Assembly: GCF_020283565.1 (NCBI RefSeq)
Contig: NC_060059.1
Location: forward strand, 33,530,838-33,594,837
From: Trifolium pratense
Lineage: Eukaryota; Streptophyta; Magnoliopsida; Fabales; Fabaceae
Reading direction: 5' to 3'
Length of the DNA: 64,000 nucleotides
In this document: positions 34,983-43,503 of the stretch, piece after piece
Layout of the letters: the number at the start of each line of letters is the position of its first letter
How positions within the stretch are numbered: position 1 is the stretch's first letter
The notes under the pieces: generated by a model
The model's input: only the letters and a program-made list of their open reading frames with translations
Database searches by the model: none
What the model was told of the DNA's origin: nothing
Program-made: the position numbers and the translations under genes

Positions 34983-36750
34983 TGGTATCGAGAGCTTGTT
35001 TCGATCCTCCTTAGATTGTATGTTGTTATTCCGCTTCCGAATTCCCGATAGTTTGGGAATGTATTGCTTTGTCGTTGGAACGCAATATTGGTTTGATGAG
35101 GTTTCCTTTTTACGTTGTCTGGTTTTACCAATTTGCAATTCGGATAGTAAAGGATTTCTCTTGTTTTCGGCAAATCAGGTTGATTCAATTGCATTTCTTT
35201 TGCTGGATTGGCTCTTGCTCATTTTCCTTTGGCTTTGGTTGGTTTCTTCTTCCTATTTTTATTTGGTTAATTGTTTTTAGACGGTCAATGTTTAATATGA
35301 TTGGTGGATAAACCTTTGAAGTTTGTTTGTGAATTTTGAGTCAATGGTGAAATCATTTGTGTTGCTATCTATTCAATTGGTGTTTTGTTAGAAGAAAAAA
35401 AAAAGATTTAAAAAAAATATGGAACTATGGGTAATATGGTTTCGTTTTTACTTGGTGGTGTTGTTACTGTTTATGGTGAAACTAAGTTTGATACTTGTGT
35501 GTTATACTTCAGCTTATGGTTGTTGCTTCAGAAGATACTCATTTGTTTTGAATTCAATTTGGATTGGCTTGTTTCGATTGGTTTTGGTTTGTAGCTAGTT
35601 GTTGTGGTGTTTCTTTTGGATAATTTGGTTAGTTAAGATAGTGCTCGCAAGGTGTTTGTGAAAAGTTCTCATTAAGAAAGATTTGAATTTTTGGCCACCA
35701 CTCATCTCTGTTGATTGTTTCTTCTATTTGATCAATTCTCTCATGATGATTGTTTTGTTTGATTGATTCTCTGTATTGTTTCTTCTGTTTGATTGGTTCC
35801 CCCTCTATTGGTTTGATTGTTTCACTCTATTGGATTCTGATTGATTGCATTTCTCCCTCTATTGATTGGCCTTCTCTCTGTCAATTCTTTTGATTGATTG
35901 CATTTCTCCCTATCGACTTCTTCTATTTGATTGCACATCTCTCTATTGTTTATCTTCTCTCTTTATTGGTTTCTTTGTTTGATTTGAATTGCTTTGATTC
36001 TCTCTCTATTGTTTCTTCTGATTGATTGTATTGCACTTCTCTCTGTCAATTCTTCTGTTTGTTTGACTGCTTCTCTCTGATGATTTCTTATGTCTGATCG
36101 TTTCTTTCTAATGATTTCTTCTATTGCTTCTCAATGATGATGCTTTTGTCTGAATTCTAACTGATTGCTTCTCTCTGCTGATTTTCTTATGTCTGATTGC
36201 CTCTCCTCTCCTGTTGATTTCTTTTGTTTGATTGGTTCTCTTTTCTCTTCTGTCGGATTGCTCGCCTACGTTGTTCTTCTATTTTGGTTGTTTCTCTTTC
36301 TATTGATTGATTCTTCTGTTTGGTGGTTTGGTTCTTCTCTATGTTAGTTTGGATTGATTTGGTTTTGCTTGATTGGTTTGGATTGGTACAATTTGATTTG
36401 GTTTAGTTTGGATTTGGATACATTTGGTTTGAATTAGTTCTTCCTTTTGATGGTTCTCTTCTTCGGTTTGGCTGATGCTTCTCTACAATGGTTACTCATT
36501 TTGGAGGCTTCTCTCTATTGACTTCTCTTCTATTTGGATGGTTATCTCTGATGATTTCTCCTTCTATTTGGATGATGGTTTCTCTCTTTGGCTGCTACTT
36601 CTCTCTCGGATGGTTCTCGCTTTTGGTTGCTAGTTGCTGCTTTCTGCTGATTACAATTTTAGTTGTTTTGGTTTTATTTCTTCTATTTTGGGTTTTAATT
36701 TTGTATGACAAACTCTCAATGCTTTATGACATTGTGAGTTTGCGGGGAGA

Positions 36751-36933
36751 TGTTAGATAATATAGAGTAGTTATTATTAGTTAGTAATAAGGGTAATTTA
36801 GACTTTTCAATTTACCTATTTTTCTAGTATATATTCTTATTGTAAGACTATGCAATTTAGCAATCTCATTGTAATATTATGAAACCCTAGTAGCCACTTT
36901 TGTCTTCTCTGCTTTGTATCTTTAATCTTAACA
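36751..36933 (+). repeat. 3' LTR of the 2.1-kb element
   Basis: 183 bp, no difference found from the 5' LTR. Directly preceded by the purine tract. Confidence 0.9.
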
Positions 36934-36938
36934 AACAC

Positions 36939-37590
36939 TAGTTAACAAAAATTGATATATTTAGTGTAAAATTTAAACCAAATATATTAATTGAATGCAT
37001 TTTATTTATATTTTGAGAGGAAAGAAATATATGTTGATTAGATTCAAAATTTAAGTGATTAATAATCGATAAATTATTTTGAAAATTTTGAATTTGATTT
37101 CTGGTAAGAATGACCATTAATTACTTCGCAACACAACTCTAAATTATTAGACTATCTTCCTCTAAGAACTAAAAGTTTAATAAAGAAGTATTGTCTAAAA
37201 TTTAATAGCAACAACAAATTGATCATGGTACTATTTAAGCTATTATGAGTTTGTTCGGCAAAAATACATACGTAATATAGTTGGTAAATAAGAATCCACA
37301 CCTTATATTCTTTCCGGTTCTTAATGTAAGAGAAACTTTATTTTTTAAATTCATTGAGAATTTAATATATATAGTCCATATTATAGACTAAATACATTAT
37401 GTTCTCAATGAATCTAAAAAGTAAAATGTCTCTTATATTAAAGATCGAAAGGAGTATATAATAACTCAAAACATGAGCTTTAATTATTTAAGCCTCAAAA
37501 TAATCCCAACGCTTGAAATTCAACGCATCATGATCATGTAAGTAACCTTGTTACCCGTAATTGCTCTCAAAATTTGACTACATTGACCAA
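36939..37590. other. Non-coding, nothing recognised
   Basis: AT-rich. A block near 37305-37455 (TTAATGTAAGAGAAACTTTA against its inverse) may be a small TIR element of about 150 bp. No gene is present. Confidence 0.35.
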
Positions 37591-37774
37591 CTTACTACTA
37601 ATAACAACTCGGAAATGAAGGCATAAGAAAATAGAGGGCAAAGTGACATAAGTGTGCATATATTGTTGTCATTTTTGCAATATATTAAGTTATAGATAAG
37701 AATGAGTTAAATCAAGGTCAAATATTGAGTGCTTTATAGTTTATTCTATTTCATCCTCGTCTTGCCTATAAATA
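37591..37774 (+). promoter_or_regulatory. GRP gene promoter module (gene 4)
   Basis: Upstream box CTTACTACTAATAACAACTC (37591-37610), GATAAGAATG (37695-37704) and TATAAATA (37767-37774), the last two 63 bases apart. The upstream box is farther from GATAAGAATG (about 75 bases) than in genes 1-3. Confidence 0.72.
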
Positions 37775-37842
37775 CAACAAAATTAAGCCACTTCATTTTC
37801 ATCCATACATATAGTAACAAATTTTACATTGTGTTAGTAAAA

Positions 37843-38573
37843 ATGAATACCAAGGCTTTACTTTTTCTAGCTATGTTGGTGGCTTCCACCCTTCTCATTT
37901 CAACTGAGGCTGCTCGCAAAGACTTAGACAACAAAAATGGTATTTCTATTCATGTTTTCATAACCATTATAACAAATTTTATACTTCTTTTAATGATCAT
38001 GTAAGATAAAAAGCAGCAAGCATGCCTAAAGATATTAACAATTATTTGTATATACTTCTTTTAAAAAAAATTAATCATTAGCTATTTTTTTTTTCACCAT
38101 CGGTATCTGGGTTACTGAACCGCCTAATCTGGTTCAGGGGTAAGTTGTGACATCAAGTGATTTCAGCCACGTCTCGATCATAGTTGTGGGAGATTGAATA
38201 AATTTAATGATTTTTTTTTGTCTCTAGTAATTAATTAAAACTTTTTCTCGTAGTTTATTTCGCATAAAAGTTGTTAGTTGATTAATTTCTTTTTTATTAT
38301 ATACTAAAATTAACATAATTACAATTATATAAACATCACATTTTAACCACAAATCATGCGTTTTATTTTTCAATATTTGTAGATAACTTAGAAACAAATG
38401 GGATAGATGAGAGCAAATATGGCGACGGCCCATGGCATGGTGGGAGTGGTTACGGCGGAAGATATTGTCATCACGGTTGTTGTGATTATGGCTACCATGG
38501 AGGCTGTATAAGATGCTGCTATTATCCTGGTGAACATCTTGATATTGGTATGGATGCTGAGCCTCACAACTAA
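37843..38573 (+). CDS. Class II-like Cys/Gly-rich secreted protein (gene 4)
   Basis: Exons are 37843-37939 (97 nt) and 38383-38573 (191 nt), giving 95 aa. Exon 1 is a signal peptide (MNTKALLFLAMLVASTLLIS) plus TEAARKDLDNKN, with donor AATG|GTATTT. Exon 2 opens after TTTGTAG. The mature part starts NLETNGIDESKYGDGPWHGG, has only a short Gly-rich stretch, then a six-cysteine motif C-x3-CC-x7-C-x2-CC followed by YPGE, and ends DAEPHN. That cysteine pattern and tail match what I know of class II plant GRPs (AtGRP3-like). The promoter, NGIDES motif and tail are those of the nodule-type genes here. It is tail-to-tail with gene 5. A role as a secreted wall-associated protein is inferred. Confidence 0.88.
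38085..38200. repeat. SINE/MITE-like repeat in GRP gene 4 intron, copy 3
   Basis: T run, then CACCATCGGTATCTGGGTTA, then CATCAAGTGATTTCAGCCAC. Same family as 10985 and 25322. It lies in the intron of gene 4 and does not touch the splice sites. Confidence 0.5.
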
Positions 38574-38785
38574 GAAGAACAGAACAGAAACTTTTAGCAC
38601 TAAACGTGTGTTCTTGTAATAACAATAATAACTATGAATAAAACTTCATAAGAATATGAAGTGTAGTTATATATAATAAAGTTGGAAATCTTTCCTTGTA
38701 ATTGTGTCATGTTTCCTCTTTCATTTTACTCTGTTTCACTGTGAAGTTGAAACTTTCACATATATATGTTTTATACTTTTGTTTA

Positions 38786-39107
38786 AGTGTGTGTTTTATA
38801 CGTAAAATAGTAAGTATTGAACAGAGCAAAACAATACAGTATTAAGATATGATACGTTGTATCGGAGAAAGATAGAAAAATAATATTTTTTAGGTTCAAA
38901 AAATAAATGAGTATTTTCGTATTTTTTATAGTTGTACCGTACCATGGACAAAAAATTGTTTCGTAGTTCGGTGAAACACAAAACTTCTTGTTTTTGTCAT
39001 ATCCCTAACCACATATTTTATTTAGTCTCATAATCATTTTTAAATCAAATAGAATACCACAATAGTTGTCCAATACAATTTTATTTTTTTTAGCAAATGA
39101 AACACAT
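38786..39107. mobile_element. Decayed TIR element (GTGCGTTTGAT family)
   Basis: GTGTGTTTTATACGTAAAAT at the left and TTTAGCAAATGAAACACATT at the right are a degenerate inverted pair. The interior matches 8866-9173 (GTATTTTCGTATTTTTTATA). Confidence 0.55.
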
Positions 39108-39720
39108 TCTAACAACCCATTTTGGTCCATGGCCACACATCTCGTCACTTGTCCAACTAATGCCTAGTGAACGTGCCACATAATCCCAAAAAATGATATA
39201 TTAGCTTTTTTTTGTAAAGTTAATGCTCATTTTTAACATCGGGGAGCAAAATGACTAATGGATTGCAAACTCAGAAACTATTTTATATATTTTTCATAAG
39301 TCAATGATTAAAATGCCAGCAAATTACATATTTAAGGACTAAAATGGTTGCTTCCCCTAATATAAAAATATATATAAATATTTTTTATAATCTAGCATTG
39401 TTTAATTTATTTTATTTTCTGAAGCTCCGTCGTGTCACACATCACATAATAAGACATAACTAATTAGAATTGATATGAAATAGATCATCGAAGAAGACGT
39501 ATTTGATGAATGAATGATTCAATCCCCCCTCATCCACACGGGTTATTCTTATGTGAGCTGGATGAAGAATTTTATTATTTTTTTGGTTACAAGACATATA
39601 GAATATTGAAAATGAAGAAAATATATCAAGTTTTTACATAAACATAGAAAGATTTCTACTTTTTCATTTGTGAAAGATTTCACTTATTATTACATATATA
39701 TTCATAATAATTAACTACAC
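39108..39720. other. Non-coding with a TE-like fragment
   Basis: The part at 39115-39370 has phrases seen in plant TIR elements (TTTTGGTCCATGGCCACACA; AAGGACTAAAATGG) but ends are not defined. The rest is the 3' flank of GRP gene 5. Confidence 0.35.
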
Positions 39721-39784
39721 TTATCATGAAGTTTTATTCCTTATAATTACAATAACACAATTTTAGCACATGCTAGTGATGTGC

Positions 39785-40978
39785 TTAACTGCTAGGTTTT
39801 ACATAATTAGTATTAACCTTTTGGTCTTCCCCAGGATAGCAACACCTGCAACCTCCATAGTAGCTCCAACGACTGCAGCAACCATAAAGACAATAATATC
39901 CTCTTCCACGCCAACCACCGTGATGATGACCATGTCGGCCATGATAATGCCATGGACCGCCGTAACCACCACGCCATGGGCCACCATAACCCCAACCCCA
40001 TCCATAGCCATATTTACCTTCATCAGCTACACCATTTGTTTCCATATTATCTACAAAGAAGAAAAAAAGATTAGTTACTTTAAATTGCAATGTATATCAA
40101 CACAGCTTCTAAAAAATAAAATTGACTAGAAAAATAAACCACGTTTGTTGTATTTGAAATTTTGAAATGTTTGGATACTCGGTCGAGTTGATTATATGGT
40201 TTGCTTGAATTATGTTGATGTCTTCCAATATTTTGTATTTTTTTTAATTTTAATTTATCTAGTGTGTTGCAGAGACTTCACCTTTTACATCCCATTTGCT
40301 TAAAAAAAATGGTGAGAAAATAGAATATATAAGTTGTAACATATGAAAAAATGATACACAAAATGTTACACTTGCAATTAAAAATATACTTCATCCGTTC
40401 CTTTTTAATAACCGAGAGTTATTTGGTTTAGTGGAAGAGCTGAGCGCAAGTCTACCTATTCTTTTTCGGATTGGTGTATTAATCCTATTGCATGTTTACA
40501 TAGTATATAATTCTTTGTAACGAATTGTAAGGGATTGAGTACCCCTTGTACTCCTTTATAATTTAATTTTGCTTATAAAAAAAAACTGAGAGTTATTTAA
40601 GAAAATATTATTTTTATTTATTTGTCATTTTAAAACTTTAATGATATATCAATAGATTTTAGTCATTTAGTATAATATTATCTTATTTTATAATTACATT
40701 AATAAATAGATAGAGTAAATAAGTGAGTGGATCAATTATAAATAAGAATATACTGTATTTAGATTTTAGTTCTTTATAATGATGTCTCGTGCACGTTCCA
40801 TAGTTTTTTTTTTTAAAAAAATGGTTACATATATGTGTGTGTAAGAAATAAAATTATGAACATAATTACCATCATTATTGTTGAATTTCTCGTCACTATC
40901 TTTGGATGCAGCCTCAGCAGATATGAGAAGGATGGTGGCCAACAACATAGCTAGAAAAAGTAACACTTTGGAATTCAT
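39785..40978 (-). CDS. Class II-like Cys/Gly-rich secreted protein (gene 5)
   Basis: Minus-strand exons are 40978-40870 (109 nt) and 40050-39785 (266 nt), giving 124 aa. Exon 1 is a signal peptide (MNSKVLLFLAMLLATILLIS) plus a longer acidic linker (KDSDEKFNNND), with donor GATG|GTAATT. Exon 2 opens after TTTGTAG. The mature part has WGWGYGGPWRGGYGGPW, then a His/Gly-rich run (HYHGRHGHHHGG), then the six-cysteine motif C-x3-CC-x8-C-x1-CC-YPGE. Its C-terminus (KVNTNYVKPSS) differs from the AEP-N tail of the others. The His-rich part could bind metal; that is speculation. It joins nodule-type PWRGG units with the class II cysteine motif. Promoter and 3' AATAAAACTTCATG block are shared. Confidence 0.87.
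40425..40587 (+). mobile_element. 163-bp SINE with 11-bp TSD in GRP gene 5 intron
   Basis: Flanked by the exact duplication GAGAGTTATTT (40414-40424 and 40588-40598). It starts TGGTTTAGTGG, fitting a pol III A box, and ends in an A tail. It lies in the intron of gene 5, plus strand, opposite to the gene. A minus-strand 3' end of the same family lies at about 33866-33930. Confidence 0.75.
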
Positions 40979-41068
40979 TTTTCCTAATTAACTCACTTTG
41001 AAATTATAGAATATATCTATACAAGTATCAAGTATCAAAGGATGAAAATGAAGTGGCCAAATGTTGTG

Positions 41069-41245
41069 TATTTATAGGCAAGTTGAGGAAGATATAGAAC
41101 AAAAATTTCAATTTTCACTTGTTGACATTCATGAATTTAATTCATTCTTATCTTTGACCAATCAAGCAAAATGTATCACAAACTAAAATGATCACCATAT
41201 ATAATTTTTGTCATTCTTAATTTTCGAGTAACTATTATTAGTAAG
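41069..41245 (-). promoter_or_regulatory. GRP gene promoter module (gene 5)
   Basis: Minus-strand order: upstream box (inverse of 41225-41245, TTACTAATAATAGTTACTCG), GATAAGAATG (inverse of 41143-41152), TATAAATA (inverse of 41069-41076). The last two are 67 bases apart. Confidence 0.73.
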
Positions 41246-41439
41246 TACTAGTATTTGGTTTGAAAGCAATTAGTCTTTGAATTGCTACAATTGGAGTTGA
41301 GAAATGAGAATGTCCAATTTTGAGACTACAATATCACACCGCAAGTAGATATAATAGGAATATAAGTAATGTAACAAATAGTTCAATCAAATTATCGGTG
41401 CAAGTAAATATAAATATAATAGGAAAGGTTAATCTATAG

Positions 41440-42321
41440 AGGAGTGCAATGTGATTCTACGTGTCCGTGCTGTGAGTCAACTGGTGAAAACAAATGGCAT
41501 TGTATTTTTGGATGCAGTGCTGCTCAAAAAGGTCTGGATGGATGCAGGGTTATGGCCACAATTGCAGCAACAGGTCCTGAATGCAACAGGTTTTAAACAG
41601 GTACTGTTCGAGTTTATTGCACAACTAGACAGCAAGATTATGGAGCGAGTTTCTATGATCCTTTGGACGATTTGGTGGAGACGTAACCAGAAGTGTTGGA
41701 ATGATAAATCCCAACGACTTTTGAAGTTAACAGACGAGCTACGGAGGCTTAAGATGACTGGCTGAAGGCCAAAGCAACAAGATTAATAAATCACAGGCCT
41801 GTTATTCAAGAGGCTGAACAGTGCTGGTGTAAGCCAAGACCAGGTACACTTAAATGCAACGTTGATGCAGCGTGTTATGCAGAAGCGAATCAGTTTTTCA
41901 TGGAGCATGTCTGAGAGATGCAGATGGCAAAGTGTTGAAGGTGTATATGAAGAGTTTTGAAGGCAAACCTGTGTTTCACTAAGCTAAAGATGTGGCAGTT
42001 GTAGAAGTACTCACCTGGCTACAACAATATAGTATACAACACATTCAAATAGAAAAGATTGTATTCAAGTTGCTCAAAGTATTGCAGGGAAAGTGAGGAA
42101 CCTTATGGAGTTTGGTATCATTATTGCCAAATGTAAAAGTCTATTAAATTCTTTTCAGTAAGGTCAGTTATGTGAGGAGACAAGCTAACTGAGTGGCTCA
42201 TGAATTAGCTAGGCAACTTGCTTATATGCTAGTCCCCAGGTGTTTTATTATTATCCACCTTGTATTGAGATTATTATTATGAATGAAATGCATTAAGCTT
42301 GTTCCGGTAAAAAAAAAAAAA
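41440..42321 (+). pseudogene. 5'-truncated LINE end with poly-A tail
   Basis: The plus strand encodes, in broken frames, the zinc-binding tail of a plant LINE (CPCCESTGENKWHCIFGCSA near 41460-41520). It continues with a WTIWWRRNQKCWND region (41661-41705), then an RNase H remnant (CNVDAACYA near 41858). The 3' untranslated part ends in a pure A run at 42308-42321. Stops and frameshifts show it is dead. It is 5'-truncated, as is usual for LINEs. Confidence 0.75.
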
Positions 42322-42835
42322 ATGGCAACATTATGATATTCGAGGAGTGTCCAATTCAAATTACACACTTGTTTGCATCTGGTGCTATGGGGAGTTCCAT
42401 CCATTGCTTGATTTCTTTGTAGTTTTCTTTTTTGTGTTGGGTTTATGCCCTCTTTGTAACAAACAAACAAAAAAAAAGAGTAAAAGGTTTGGTTACTACC
42501 CATGAAAAACACTAATATACAGTTCTTGAAAAAAAATTCATTTTATTTCGTACAATCGTCATTTTACTAGAGAAGGGAAGAAGAGGATCTAAACCCTATT
42601 TCCTACAATCTTCTTCCTTTTAATTTTAACTTTATATCATATTGTATAGGGGAGTAATAAATTAATAATAACACTCATGCTATTTCTAGTCCAGAAGGGG
42701 TGTGGTTAGAAGAAACACCACCCTTTTTAGGCTGTATATGCTTTAGACTTGTGCCTTAATGTGCCTTAGTCCTTTCATCAATAATATATCCCCCTAGGAA
42801 TGATATTTTCTCTTTAGGGCCCCATGGTTCTTTTC
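42322..42835. other. Non-coding, nothing recognised
   Basis: Short frames only. No gene or repeat ends were recognised. Confidence 0.4.
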
Positions 42836-43018
42836 CCCCCTGGATTTTACCTTTCTGCTCTTCAATAAAAACTTCGGTTGCTACGAACCGAACTTTTTTG
42901 CCTTGAAAAACAAATTCGGTTTATGTTAACCGAATTTTCCCTGAATTTGAACTAGAAAAAACTTTGGTTTTTGCGAACTGAAGTTTTTAGCAAGAGCAAA
43001 ATTGGAATACTTGGGGGT
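42836..43018. mobile_element. Small TIR element with three palindromic words
   Basis: The ends CCCCCTGGATTTTACC/TTTCTGCTCTT and the inverse of 42985-43018 (CCCCCAAGTATTCC/AATTTTGCTCTT) pair. Inside are three successive hairpins with 10-base arms and 6-base loops. Arms start at 42870 (AACTTCGGTT), 42912 (AAATTCGGTT) and 42960 (AACTTTGGTT). The layout parallels the GTGACTTAAGTCAC-word element around 52080-61800. Confidence 0.55.
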
Positions 43019-43503
43019 ATAAAAGATACATGGGAGGCCTAGAGAGAAAACATCCCTAGGAATTTGAACATCGTCCCTTGAAATTACAAGGTCGGACTCT
43101 TGCGCCTCAAGGACGAGTGCCATAACTAAATTTAGGTAAATACAAGAATGTATTCCTTATAAAACCCAGGATTATGCAACAATAATCTACACTTCAATAA
43201 ATCCATAGAACCTTCCTTTGCAACAATATTTAACAAAACAACAATTCAATGTCTACAAAACAACATTACTCATATGCTTCCTATGTCACAAGGCTGTAAC
43301 ATTTCATAACAGCTAACATTGAAACAAACATTCAATCTCTTTCTGGTATAGTTTATTTCTGAAATGACTGAACAAGAATAAAATTCATGCATGCATGCAA
43401 CCAAATAAAAAAGCAATTTTTGTCTAGAAAAAGAATTACACCAACTGCATAAGCCACAATCTAAGTCTTCTATTTTTTGTACATTAAGGCCACTAAAAGC
43501 ACT

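Larger units (their letters stand above)
34800..36933 (+). mobile_element. Complete 2.1-kb non-coding LTR element
   Basis: Two 183-bp LTRs (34800-34982 and 36751-36933), identical by eye and each TGTTAGATAA to CTTAACA, are flanked by the exact 5-base duplication AACAC (34795-34799 and 36934-36938). A primer site TGGTATCGAGAGC (34983-34995) and a purine tract GCGGGGAGA (36742-36750) are in place. The 1768-base interior codes for nothing recognisable. Much of it is pyrimidine-rich sequence built from degenerate TTGATTG and TTCTCTCT words. It is therefore a recent, non-autonomous LTR element (TRIM/SMART-like in LTR size) that needs proteins from elsewhere. Confidence 0.9.

Noticed and set aside
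34996..36760. Hydrophobic Phe/Leu/Ser-rich frames, which could be mistaken for membrane proteins
   Set aside because: They come from pyrimidine-rich sequence inside the 2.1-kb LTR element and change frame repeatedly.
42922..42927. Loop TATGTT identical to the loop of LTR hairpins at 54128 and 54159
   Set aside because: Six bases in AT-rich DNA; only one of three hairpins in this element has it, so a link between the families is not supported.
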